Part shown: positions 10,120-19,850 of the stretch, piece after piece
How the letters are laid out: the number at the start of each line of letters is the position of its first letter
Position numbering within the stretch: position 1 is the first letter of the stretch
Assembly (NCBI GenBank): GCA_963784425.1
Contig: CAWARM010000006.1
Location: 62,001-126,000 of the forward strand
Direction of reading: 5' to 3'
Length of the DNA: 64,000 nt
Origin: SHZL01 sp963784425
GTDB lineage: Bacteria > Pseudomonadota > Gammaproteobacteria > Xanthomonadales > SZUA-36
Program-made: the position numbers and the translations under genes
The notes under the pieces: model-generated
Database searches by the model: none
What the model was told of the DNA's origin: nothing
Seen by the model: only the letters and a program-made list of their open reading frames with translations

Positions 10120-10377
10120 TCAGCGTTCTCCATTGGATGGCCGGGTTGTCGCCGCGCGCCGGGGCGCACATTCTCACCCGAAGCGCCACGGGCGGCAAGC
10201 CCGGGGCAGAGTCGTGTTGCGCGCACATAGACGGTCCGGAATTGGAGGACGTGCGTTGTGCGCTCCCCACGGGGTGCCCCGCAACGCCACGCTTTGATTT
10301 CCTCTGGCGTTGGATTAAGCTAAGAGCTGAGGAGTTTTATCCGCATGCGGGTTTTGATCACTGATTGGGGGAGAGCT

Positions 10378-12815
10378 ATGAAATCGTTTTTCGCATTGAC
10401 TTGGGCTGTGTGCCTGAGCGTCTGTTTTGTTTTGATTCCGAGTTCGGCCTTTGCTGCAGTTCTGCGGCCCGTCTACGGTTCGGACAATTGCATGACTCGC
10501 GCGACGGCGGGGTTGCGTGCGACGTATCCGTAAACCTGATCGGTACCGATGGTTACAATTCAGGTGCCCAGCCAGACAGCTTCCAGCTTCGCGACGACGA
10601 CTTGCAGCAGCTCGACGGTGGGCCTGGATGGGACAGACTACTGGACGGGTCGGCGCCTGCGTGGCATGGCATACCTGCACGCGACAACTGAGTACCGCCC
10701 CGGCGGGTGTTTAGCAAAGACGAGAGCTGATGATCCTGCTGATGGCGCTGAGTGCCGATTGCCCAACTGATGGTTTTGTCAGCGGCGGCGGTGGCACGCG
10801 CTTCAGGCTCTTTGCACCGTGGCCGAATACTTCCGATGGCGGGAGTGCCGACTTGCCCGGATGGCCAACGACCGAATGCAGCTTCGTTCGGCGCCTGTGA
10901 TCCGGCGGATCTGCAGCAATTCGAGCGACGATGCCGGGTAGATGGCTGGATCCGTGGGCAGTGTAATGCTCGCTTCACAGGGTGTTTGCGATCGAGGCCG
11001 AAACCTGCACAGGCACCAGCGCTGATTGTGCCCAGGGGATCTGACTAATCGACACCACCTTCGAGTGCAGGCCCAGCGCTGGCGCCTGTGACGTGGCGTG
11101 AATTTTGCCAGCGAATACGAGCCCCAATTGCCCGGCAGATGTCGTCAAGCCCATCCATACCGAGTGCCGTGGTCGACGCGCAGGGGGATGAGATGTGACG
11201 TGGCGGAAGTGTGCGAGTGGTTCCAGCGGGGGTCTGTCCGACGGATGTCTTTGCAGGCCGAAGGCACGCTGTGCGGCAAAGCTCCCTGACTTTGCCTGCG
11301 ATGCGCAGGAAGTCTGTGTCGGGCACTTCGGCCACGCTGTGGTGCAAACCCAGACCCACTGGTGGCTTGCGGCGTGATTGGCAAGGGCGATGGTTGCGAG
11401 CTGAACATGTGCGACCAGAGTGGCCCGAGCGACTTCAAGTTGCTGTTCACCCCCGACCTGCCCAACTGGGTAGCTTACAAGCTGAACGCCAGCAATCCAG
11501 GGCCAGTTGTTCTATACCCTGGTTTCAGATACCAGACGTACCGGACGATGCGAATCTCCTGCTGCAGATACCGTTCCCCTTCGTCACCCAGGGCAATATG
11601 CCCCTGCATGTCTTCGGTGCGGCTGGATGTAGAAGTTCAGAACAGCTGCCTGGTCATAGACGAAGGCGCGGGCTCGAAGCCCTATGATGTGGAAATCACC
11701 ATGGACAGCTATTGGGGTGCGGGACCAACGTGTACCGATCCCACGAACGGAGCCTTCCCCAACGGAACCGGGAGCCTACTGCAAGCATGTGACCGGACCC
11801 AATCCGGAAGACTTTGTACGTCAAGTGCCCGAGCGACTATGACCCCAATGGAGGCAGCTTACCTCCGGCGCTGGCCCTGCAGGAATGCTGGGCCTATGTC
11901 CCGGTTCGAACTCGACGAACGACGGGCAATTCGCGGCCCGGCTTGCACCTCGACTACGGGCTGAAAGGCAAGTTCCTGGACACCTACTGCCCGGCGGATG
12001 GGAATCCTGACCGTTACGCCCCGGCCGGCAAAGGTGCCTATGGCGATTTCGACGCCAACGGGATTGATGTCTCCTATAATTCAACTTCGACAACCAGTGG
12101 CTGAGTGAATGCAACATACCGACCTGCCAGCCCTATACGTTTGCCCAGGGTGTGGAAACCGAGGAAGCCGAGTGACTGCTACGAGCGCCCATGGTGGTGG
12201 GGGCAGGCTGCGATGACCCTGGTGTGTGAGGAAATCGTCTGCGACGAAGATGAATTCTGCTGCGATGGATGAAACTGATCAGGAAGGCTGGGATAGCACT
12301 TGCGCTGATATACGCCGAGCGATCTCTGCTCGGGGGATCCGATTACCAAGGTTGATTCCGTCGAGTCTGTAGTGGAAAGCGTCAACTACTTCAAGAAGCC
12401 GCTTGGCATCTTCGGGCGGGCTTACTGCGGTGACGGTACTGACGATCCGGTGCTTCCATTGTTGGGTGACGGCTTTGCGGGCTTGAAGGTGAAACTCTTC
12501 AAAGGCGGTACCGGAGGTACACTGCTGGCTCAAGGCAACGACGGATGCGGACGGCTATTACTTCCTGAACTACAAGCACAAAGGCAAGGCGGTGTGGTAC
12601 ACGGTCGCGCTGTATGACTCTGATGATAGTCCACTACATGGTAAACACATCGGGTAACTACCGGCACATCCGGGTAACGTTCCACTGCAGGCCAACGGAT
12701 TTGCGGAGCAGAATTTTTACGATTCTAATGTCTGCAGTTCGACCAAGCAATACTGGATGGGTAGCCGACACCTTACGAGATCACCAAGGGCAAGTTCAAG
12801 ACCATCGTGCCCTAA
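10378..12815 (+). pseudogene. Cys-rich secreted protein with SdrD-B-like domain, many frameshifts
   Basis: The gene starts at ATG 10378 behind GGGGGAG, with a clean signal peptide (VCLSVCFVLIPSSAFAA). From about 10520 onward the coding sense jumps between all three frames roughly every 50-300 bp. Coherent pieces include KLLFTPDLPNWVAYKLNASN near 11450, LVIDEGAGSKPYDVEITMDS near 11655, LHLDYGLKGKFLDTYCPADG near 11945, and an SdrD-B/prealbumin-like piece (DGFAGLKVKLFKGGTGG) near 12470. It ends with TKGKFKTIVP and a TAA just before a strong terminator. The original product was probably about 800 residues, Cys-rich and surface-exposed. Decay versus sequence error cannot be settled from this window. 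Confidence 0.6.
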
Positions 12816-12852
12816 CGAAGTAATTTCGTAAGTTGGTATTAAGCAAGACCAG

Positions 12853-12883
12853 ACCGGCACCCCCAGGGGTGCCGGTTTTTTTT
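12853..12883 (+). terminator. Rho-independent terminator
   Basis: A perfect 11-bp GC-rich stem (ACCGGCACCCC pairing with GGGGTGCCGGT) with a minimal loop is followed by eight T residues. It lies 38 bp after the stop of the damaged secreted-protein gene and marks the end of that transcription unit. Confidence 0.92.
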
Positions 12884-13239
12884 GCACGGATGTCACACGC
12901 GCGTGGTGAATGTGGCTGCTGTCCGGTGAGCGTGACGGCCAACAGGGGGACCACTACTTGAGCGGAGTTGTGCGAGGACACTACGTTGACCTCCATTTAT
13001 TGAACGCACTTTGAGCAATACCGCAAAGGTGCACGTTGCGCGTTTCTGTTACAACGAAATCCGAGCGGGTAGCCCGGCGCCTTTTTTGGGTCTCAGCGGT
13101 ATCGCATTCTCGAACCCGCATTACGAAGGGCAGGGGGCATTCAGGAATTGGCGCATCTAAAAACGTTTTCACAGGAAGCAACTGTCTTTGCAGCCTCCGA
13201 CTCGCCAGAAATCCGTGATAAAAGAGCGGGCGAGTCTGG

Positions 13240-15180
13240 TATACGCGCTGCAAACAGCGATATGCAGGACGGGAAACTGTTCCTGACCAGCCACTGGCGT
13301 TGCTGATCCTGGTGGCCCTACGCTCATGGCATAAGCGAATAGTCTGGCCGGACAGCCTCACGTTGAAGACCGGCTATGTGCAGACAGTAGCCGTTTTGTG
13401 GGAATTGGCCTGGCTGACTTGCCACGATTTTTCACCGAGGATATGTGGGCTGCCAACGCCTTGCATCTCAGGAAATGTACGGCCGCTGGCGCTTCTGTGG
13501 ATTGGCCTCCAGGCCGGGGTGTTCGGCGATTGGCTGGCCGGCTACCATTTGGTCAATATCCTGCTGCATGTGCTAGCGACCGTCCTGGTGTATGCATTCG
13601 TCGGTCATCTGTTGCTGGCCGGCGGGAGTCAGCCCTCCGTCTCGCGGCTTGTTGCCCTGCTTGCCGCCGTGGTTTTTGGCGTGCACACGATACACACCGA
13701 AGTGGTGAACTCGATTTTCAACAGCTCCGAAATGCTGGTGACGATCGGGGTGGTTGGCGGCCTTTGGTGGTTCCTGCGAACTCGCGGGGCTGAACCGGTT
13801 AAAGCCTGGCTGGGCTTGGGCCTGGTCTATCTGCTGGTTTTGTTGTGTCGGGAGAGTGGGGCTTCGCTACCGGCACTCACGGTGGTGATCCTTTGGTTGG
13901 CTGACCCCGATCGTGGCGGGTGCGATTGCACAAGGATCGGACTTTTGCTTCCGACCTGGCAATTACGGTTAGCGCACACTCGAGTCCCCAGGGGTGGCCG
14001 ATGGGTCGGGCATGGGGCTGCCGGAACCGGTCGGTCCGTTCCACGATATGGCTGCCCGTGCGCTCAGTTACCGGTAGAGTCAGGGGTTAACCCGACGCCC
14101 CAGCTACCGGCCGCTACAGGGGCTGACGTTGCACCCCAGCTACAGGCTGCCGCAGAAGCTGAGCCGCAGAGGTCTGTCGGGTCAGGAAATTGGTGGGCTT
14201 CAGCCGATTTCAGCAACTACCGCTCACCTTTCAGACACTGGAAATTTCTTCGCGCCGTGAACCTTTGGTTCGAATCCCTGAAAATCATGCTCTGGCCTTA
14301 TCCGCTGCAAATCTATTACGACAAACTACCTTCCGATATCTGGCCTGCCGCGGTTGCTCAAGCGGTTGTGCTGTGCTTCGGCATTGTGGCTTACATAAAA
14401 AAACGTCCATTGCTGTTGATCGGGCTGGCATTTTTCTACCTGGCCATTTTGCCTTCCAGCAGCTATTTGGGAAATCTCGAGCAGCGCCGGGTTTAGCCGA
14501 CCGCATTCCTACATGCCATCGGTTGGCCTGACGATTGTTCTCGCCGTCGGACTTGGTTTGCTGGTCCGCCGTTTCGGTCAGCGCATCGCCGTGGTGGCGG
14601 TAGTGGCCATCAGCCTGATCCTGGTGCCGCTAACCTGGGCGCGGAATGCGGAATGGGCCAGCGACGTTGTGTTGGCCGAGAGCAGTTATGCAAGGCTCAG
14701 GAACAAGGAGGATTCTCAATACGCTGATTGCCGCGCACCTGCGGGAAAACAACCTCGGCTGGGCAAGCGAAATCTGCGATGCGCACGCCGACGATTGGCG
14801 CGCAGGGTTGAGCTGGGGTGCTCACTGAGGTGCCGTTTATGCTTTTCTGGGGCGATTTGGCGAGGCCGAAAAAGCCTACCTCTCTGCCAGCGATTACCCC
14901 GACTCAAAAGTTTATGCTCACAGGTACGATGGCGTTGTCTTGTCCTTCATCGCATCAAGCACGCGGCCAGCGCATAGGCAAGCTCTTGTTGCCGAAAGCT
15001 GGCTTGCCGTCACCAATAAAACGAGCGCCGTGATGGTCACCAGAGTTATCCGACCGATAAGGAAAGACTGCTGGAAGCTAGGGCATATTTGAAGCGGGCG
15101 CTTCAATTACAACCACAGCATCTGGATTCCCGTAATGAGCTGACAAACTCAATGCCAGGTTGGCGGCCTCACACGAATAG
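13240..15180 (+). pseudogene. Second TMTC-like membrane/TPR gene, multiply frameshifted
   Basis: This is a relative of the gene at 7.4-9.3 kb on the opposite strand. Matching pieces, in order, are LADLPRFFTEDMWAANAL (13410), GDWLAGYHLVNILLHVLATV (13530), HTIHTEVVNSIFNSSEML (13685), VNLWFESLKIMLWPYPLQI (14260) and LVPLTWARNAEWASDVVLAE (14620). TPR-like pieces follow (AYLKRALQLQPQHLDSRNEL, 15085). An insert of about 90 residues rich in Pro/Ala/Gln (about 13915-14200) is absent from the first copy. The reading frame changes at about 13350, 13475, 14490, 14690, 14830 and later. The last sensible frame ends at TAG 15178-15180. It is non-functional as written. Confidence 0.7.
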
Positions 15181-15289
15181 CATAGGTGAGGGGTCGGACC
15201 GACATATCAATTTGATATTCATAAGTAAGCATTAAGAAACGAAGCTCATTTTCAGCTTAAAAGTTAAGTTTATATGCTGAAAGTGGAGT

Positions 15290-15962
15290 GTTAAGCGGAG
15301 CGGAGTCGCGAATCATGAATGCCGGATCGGTCCTGTAACGATCGATGAAAGCCGCCTTAAGTGATTTTCTGCTGCTGCAAACTTGTCCTTCACCCGCAAT
15401 GCCCAGGCTGGGCACCAAATCCGCAATAGCTTCCCCACGAGTTAAGGTGAGCTTTGTGAAAGGCTTGAATACGGCTTAGGTGAGTCAGGTTACACAACGC
15501 TTGCCAGTCGATAATCCTGTACCGCTGTGGCGGTGATTGTATTTCGCGATAGCCGCTAACCTTCCATTGGTCAGGGTGCTTAATCACCTTGCCCTCACCA
15601 TGTTCAAGTGGATGTAGACAAGACACTGAATCAAATGATGGTAGGTAGAAACCGCTGTGGCAAAATAGCGGTCTTCCCAAAAAGCGCCCGTTCTTGACTT
15701 CCGTAGCTTGTACTCCTGTGCTGTACGACAGGAAATCAGCTGCATGCTTCTGGCGATTTCACCCCGTCCTCCTCTTGAACCAGCAAGTGAACATGGTTAC
15801 TTGTCGCAAGTAACTCAGCTGAAGCCATGGTTTTAGCTTCATACGAACCAATTTTTTTTCAAGGCTTTCAGTCCCGTGAAACTTAGGAGGGAACTTGATG
15901 CAGAACCAGTATATAAATGCCACACGGCGCCTACTTAATGAAGCAATGGATCAGGCATGATA
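15290..15962 (-). pseudogene. Remnant of REP-associated tyrosine transposase (RAYT, IS200-like Y1 fold)
   Basis: On the minus strand, pieces in different frames assemble into a RAYT protein. They are the HUH-containing NHVHLLVQEEDGVKSPEACS (about 15730-15790), GAFWEDRYFATAVSTYHHLI and QCLVYIHLNMVRA (15590-15690), then VIKHPDQWKVSGYREIQSP (about 15525-15590) and RIIDWQALCNL. The frame is broken several times and no start is intact, so it is dead. RAYTs mobilise REP-type palindromes. A matching palindromic repeat sits immediately beside it and another 4.6 kb away. Ends are approximate. Confidence 0.8.
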
Positions 15963-15974
15963 AAAGGCAATGAG

Positions 15975-16081
15975 TTGGGGCCAGAGTAAATTGCGCCAAT
16001 AAAGGGGGCGTTTAACTACCAAATACGTCACATTTGACCCTAAATTCACGCTTTTACTCTGGCACTTTACTCTGACCCCAA
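15975..16081. repeat. REP-like palindromic element next to the RAYT remnant
   Basis: A 16-bp inverted repeat (TTGGGGCCAGAGTAAA at 15975-15990, pairing with TTTACTCTGACCCCAA at 16066-16081, 15 of 16 matching) encloses about 75 bp. The GGGGTCAGAGTAAA word is a motif commonly found beside RAYT genes in gammaproteobacteria. Further fragments (CAGATTTGACCCCGCGAA) run to about 16142 and form the 3' end of the amidohydrolase gene. Confidence 0.8.
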
Positions 16082-16122
16082 ATACGTTGCCGTGAAATAT
16101 GTTGCCGACTCCGCGAAATACG

Positions 16123-17805
16123 TCAGATTTGACCCCGCGAAACTGGATTGAAAACTTTTAGCTCACACGTGTTACGAAACTCGATCTCCGGCAGTCGCGT
16201 AATACCGCGTTCCGCCTTTTGTTTCTTCACCATTCCTGCCACGTCCGCCAGTAATTGCCGGGCATCGTAGACTATGCCGTCCTTGATGGTGTACTTGATG
16301 CCGCCCACGCGCTCGGCTTTGCCCGTTGCCTCGTTCAGACGCACGGCGCCTGTGCCATACAGGACCTTGAGGTTGGCAATGGGGTCTTCCGGCACGATGA
16401 CCAGATCGGCGAGTAAGCCCGCGCGCACGACACCGAACTCAATGGGCTTGCCCTTGGGCTTGAACAGCGTCTCGGCACCGTGCAGGGTGGCGCCGCGGAT
16501 CACTTCCAGTGGATGGAAGCCGGCTTCCTGCAGCAGTTCCATTTCCGCGATGGTGGCAAACCCGAAGGTGTTGTAGATGTAGCCCGCGTCCGAGCTGACC
16601 GTGACGCGACCACCCATATTCTTGTAGTCGTTCAGGAACTCCATCCAGACATGGTAGAAGTTGCGCCAGGCCACCTCGTCCCAGGTCGTCCAGTCGAAGA
16701 AGTAAGAGCCGTGGTTGACGCGGCTGGGCTGGTAAAAATCCCATAGCGAGGGCAGGGTGTACTGTTCGTGCCAGTCGGCATTGCGCCGCTGCATCACATC
16801 CCGGCTGGCCAGGTAAGCCGTCATCGTGGGATCCAGGGTCACGTCGAGCTCCCTGAATTCTTCCAGCAGCGAGCGCCATTCCTTGCTGCCCCGCGCATGG
16901 ATCAGGTTCCACTGCCGCGCCACCTGGCCGAAGCGTTGCTGTTCGTCAAAGTTGTTATACCCGGGAGGCCATGGCTGGATGTCATGGCCGTCGTAGAGCG
17001 ATTCGAACAGTCCATAGAAGTGCGTCACCGTGCCGAGCCCAAGTCGCGCAGCATCAATGGCGTTCATGTTGGCCACACCGGCCTGGCTCAGGTGCGCGGT
17101 AGAACCCAGGCCGAGTTTCTTCGCCTCGTCCAGCAGCGCCGCCATGATGTCGGGCGGATAGGCCGTGAGCTTCACGCCATCAATGCCGGTTTTGGCTGCC
17201 ATGCGCACCCATTCCCGTGCCTTCTCCGGCGTCTCGATAGTGCCCTCCCACTCGTCGAAGGGCAGACGGTAGGTGAACATGCGCGGCGCCGTGATCTCGT
17301 TGCGCGCGCTGCGGCCCTTCTCGCTCTCCGAGAACCCGGGGGACGCGAACGGAACACCGCGGACGGTGGTTATCCCGTGCGCCAGCCAGAGTTTGTACAC
17401 GTATTCGACTTCAGGCGTCTTGGGAATGTCGCCCGAGTGCACATGCAGGTCGACGAACCCCGGCAGCACGTACATGCCCGAGGCATCGATCTCCTTCGAT
17501 GCCTTGACCGAATCAGCAGCCGGGCGCATATCGCCCGCGACGTATTCGGATTTAGTTACTGCAGTGATGCGATTGCCTTCAATCACGATGTCCATGGGGC
17601 CACCCGCGGGCGCGCCGGTGCCATCAATGACGGTTGCGTTGCGGATGACGAGGCGCTCAAACGGGCCCTCACCCTCGGCGCGCGGTGGAGCAGGCAGCGG
17701 ATCAGTGGATGCGTCCTGGCCCAGCACACACGGTGCCCAACATGTGAGAGTAAGCACCAGCAAGCTCAGCGTGCCAGAGAGCGTGTGAGTTTGATTCTTT
17801 GTCAT
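16123..17805 (-). CDS. Amidohydrolase family protein (imidazolonepropionase-like), exported
   Basis: A 560-residue metal-dependent hydrolase of the amidohydrolase superfamily. It has an N-terminal signal peptide (about residues 10-29, ending in LGQD). The small beta-sandwich motif is NATVIDGTGAP. The first metal site is PGFVDLHVHSGD. Additional His residues lie in STAHLSQAG and GTVTHFYG, and the late Asp in VSSDAGYIYNTFG. The C-terminal return to the sandwich is GLLADLVIVPEDP. The substrate is unknown; relatives act on cyclic amides, peptides or imidazolones. The last codons (SRGQI-stop) are supplied by the adjacent REP-like repeat, so the native C-terminus has probably been replaced. A LysR gene is encoded upstream on the same strand, 118 bp away. 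Confidence 0.85.
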   Translation of the reverse strand: MTKNQTHTLSGTLSLLVLTLTCWAPCVLGQDASTDPLPAPPRAEGEGPFERLVIRNATVIDGTGAPAGGPMDIVIEGNRITAVTKSEYVAGDMRPAADSVKASKEIDASGMYVLPGFVDLHVHSGDIPKTPEVEYVYKLWLAHGITTVRGVPFASPGFSESEKGRSARNEITAPRMFTYRLPFDEWEGTIETPEKAREWVRMAAKTGIDGVKLTAYPPDIMAALLDEAKKLGLGSTAHLSQAGVANMNAIDAARLGLGTVTHFYGLFESLYDGHDIQPWPPGYNNFDEQQRFGQVARQWNLIHARGSKEWRSLLEEFRELDVTLDPTMTAYLASRDVMQRRNADWHEQYTLPSLWDFYQPSRVNHGSYFFDWTTWDEVAWRNFYHVWMEFLNDYKNMGGRVTVSSDAGYIYNTFGFATIAEMELLQEAGFHPLEVIRGATLHGAETLFKPKGKPIEFGVVRAGLLADLVIVPEDPIANLKVLYGTGAVRLNEATGKAERVGGIKYTIKDGIVYDARQLLADVAGMVKKQKAERGITRLPEIEFRNTCELKVFNPVSRGQI

Positions 17806-17923
17806 TCGATTTACCTCTGGTACGCGTCTATCGACGCAGATGTAAATGGCAGGGTATTTGGATTATGGGGACAGGGCAAATGTATTTCCGCAGCTTGAGG
17901 CTTCCAGGACAACGTGCGTTTGA

Positions 17924-18838
17924 CTACTCCGGTTGGAGCCCAGGACACAGTTCGGCGACGTCCTTGCGCACTATCTCAGCGATGCGCAAGGCACTTGGCG
18001 TGGGAAAGTCAGGGTCGGTGAAAATAAGATAGACCTCACTAAAACGCTCGGCCCCTTCGCGCATTGGCAATGGTTTGAGCGAACCGCCATCCAACTCTTT
18101 GCGAATGGCGTCTTGCGGAAACCAGGCGAACCCCAGACCCATGCAGGCGGCTGCAATTTGCGTTGCCTTGTTCGAGACCGTCCAGCGTTGATCCGCGCCA
18201 AACCAGCCACCACTGTCCCGGGTGTGTTGCACTGCGGAATCACGCACCACCAGGTGACGGTGTTTACGCAGGTCATCAAGGGTGAGCGCCCGGCCAAGCT
18301 GGTGCAGCGCATGATCCGGATGCGCCGCGGCAATGAAGCGCAGGCGCAGCAGCGGGTCACCGCTGAAGCCCTGGGGGATGTAGGTTGTGAGTGCAATATC
18401 AACTGCGCGTTCGTACAGGGCTTCGTCAGTTCCACCGAGCACAGTTTCAAAAAGCTGGATGCGGGTCCGCGGCCGCTCATCGCCGAATGTCCGCAGCGAG
18501 TGTAGTAAAACCCAGGTCGGGTAAACGATGTCGACCGCCAGGCGCAACTCGGGGTCCCAGTCTGCACCAAGACCCGCAGCGCTGTGCTCCAGGGCATCCG
18601 CCCGCTCCACCAGGTCTTTCGAGCGGTGATATAGCACCTCGCCCGCAGGAGTGAGCACCGCGCGCCTGCCTTGTTTTTCAAACAGCTTGACGCCGAGCAG
18701 TTGCTCGATTTTCTGCACTGCATAACTGACCGATGACTGGGTCTTGTGCACATTCCCGGCGGCCCGCGCATAGCCCCCGGCCTCGACCACCGCGATGAAA
18801 GCGCGCCACTGATCGAGTGCTACCCGAGGATTCAACAT
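17924..18838 (-). CDS. LysR-type transcriptional regulator
   Basis: A 304-residue LysR protein. The winged helix-turn-helix lies at about residues 8-67 (ARAAGNVHKTQSSVSYAVQKIEQLLG, then a LFEKQGRRAVLTPAGE wing), and the effector-binding domain at about 92-295. It is transcribed away from the pirin gene with 110 bp between them, the classic arrangement for LysR control of a divergent target. An inverted repeat in that gap fits a binding site. It may also influence the amidohydrolase gene that follows it. Confidence 0.93.
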   Translation of the reverse strand: MLNPRVALDQWRAFIAVVEAGGYARAAGNVHKTQSSVSYAVQKIEQLLGVKLFEKQGRRAVLTPAGEVLYHRSKDLVERADALEHSAAGLGADWDPELRLAVDIVYPTWVLLHSLRTFGDERPRTRIQLFETVLGGTDEALYERAVDIALTTYIPQGFSGDPLLRLRFIAAAHPDHALHQLGRALTLDDLRKHRHLVVRDSAVQHTRDSGGWFGADQRWTVSNKATQIAAACMGLGFAWFPQDAIRKELDGGSLKPLPMREGAERFSEVYLIFTDPDFPTPSALRIAEIVRKDVAELCPGLQPE

Positions 18839-18841
18839 ATC

Positions 18842-18872
18842 GAATAATTCGATTTAATCATTCGCATTATTC
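18842..18872. promoter_or_regulatory. Candidate LysR binding site between lysR and pirin genes
   Basis: An inverted repeat, GAATAAT (18842-18848) and ATTATTC (18866-18872), is separated by 17 AT-rich bases just upstream of the LysR start. LysR proteins bind interrupted palindromes of this kind and autoregulate. The site also faces the divergent pirin promoter. It is inferred from sequence symmetry only. Confidence 0.5.
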
Positions 18873-18948
18873 CGTTTTTAATCGATATTAAAGATCAGTA
18901 GTATGAGCCTGGCATTTAACCCTCTGCAAGGAGTAATGGAGCATTTCA

Positions 18949-19833
18949 ATGAACACCAACGTACAAGCAAGCGAGCGGGCACGAAAACTGGTTAGCACGA
19001 TTCCGGGTATGGAAACTTCCGATGGAGCGGGCGTGAAGTTGCGCCGCAGCATCGGCGCCAACCAGAACCTGCGACTGGACCCTTTCCTCATGCTGGATGA
19101 GTTCGGCACCGAAAACCCGGATGATTACATCGCCGGTTTCCCGCCGCACCCACACCGCGGCTTTGAAACTGTCACCTACATGATCGATGGCCATATGCGT
19201 CACGAAGATCATCTCGGCAATGTCGGTGAGCTGAAAAGTGGTGGAGTGCAGTGGATGACTGCAGGACATGGCGTGATCCATTCGGAAATGCCGCAACAGG
19301 AAAGCGGTCGCATGCGCGGCTTCCAGTTGTGGGTGAACCTGCCGGCCAGGGAAAAGATGAAACCCGCTACCTACCGCGATATTCCTGCGGCTGAGTTGAC
19401 CTCGACTGATCTGGAAAGCGGCGGCCAGATAAAACTGATTGCCGGGCAACTGGAGCTGAACGGCAAACGGCTGAGCGGCCCGATCAACAGCACGCCCGGC
19501 AGCATGGCCACCGATCCCTTGTTCGTGGACCTGAGCTTGCCGGCTGGTGCACAGTATCGCCTGCAGGTGCCTGCTGGTCACAACGCTTTTGCCTACGCGT
19601 ACGAAGGCAGTGCACGCCTGGACGGTCAGCTTTTGCCACAGCAAACCGCCGGAATACTGGGCGATGGCGATTACGTGGACATCCAGGCCGGCCCGGAGGC
19701 GCTGCGCCTGGTCGTCATCGCCGGCAAGCCGCTGGGTGAGCCTGTGGTTCAATACGGGCCCTTCGTAATGAATACCCGCGTGGAAATTGAACAGGCGCTG
19801 GACGATTATCGCCAGGGCAGATTGACTGCCTAG
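18949..19833 (+). CDS. Pirin family protein
   Basis: A bicupin protein of 294 residues. The four N-terminal metal ligands of pirins are present: His67 and His69 in PPHPHRGFET, and His111 and Glu113 in GVIHSEMPQ. The spacing matches quercetinase-active pirins. The C-terminal cupin covers about residues 180-285. The start ATG has an AAGGAG site 11 bp upstream. Bacterial pirins act as quercetin 2,3-dioxygenases or as regulators; which applies here is unknown. It is followed at a short distance by another dioxygenase-like gene, hinting at joint aromatic turnover. Confidence 0.92.
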   Translation: MNTNVQASERARKLVSTIPGMETSDGAGVKLRRSIGANQNLRLDPFLMLDEFGTENPDDYIAGFPPHPHRGFETVTYMIDGHMRHEDHLGNVGELKSGGVQWMTAGHGVIHSEMPQQESGRMRGFQLWVNLPAREKMKPATYRDIPAAELTSTDLESGGQIKLIAGQLELNGKRLSGPINSTPGSMATDPLFVDLSLPAGAQYRLQVPAGHNAFAYAYEGSARLDGQLLPQQTAGILGDGDYVDIQAGPEALRLVVIAGKPLGEPVVQYGPFVMNTRVEIEQALDDYRQGRLTA

Positions 19834-19850
19834 CTTTGATTTACGACAAA

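Noticed and set aside
12884..13239. Possible coding sequence after the terminator
   Set aside because: Short frames exist on both strands but none is coherent or resembles a family; it may include the lost 5' region of the second TMTC-like gene.
16768..17898. A 376-codon plus-strand frame opposite the amidohydrolase
   Set aside because: The minus strand carries signal peptide, metal motifs and full family length; the plus frame has no recognisable content.
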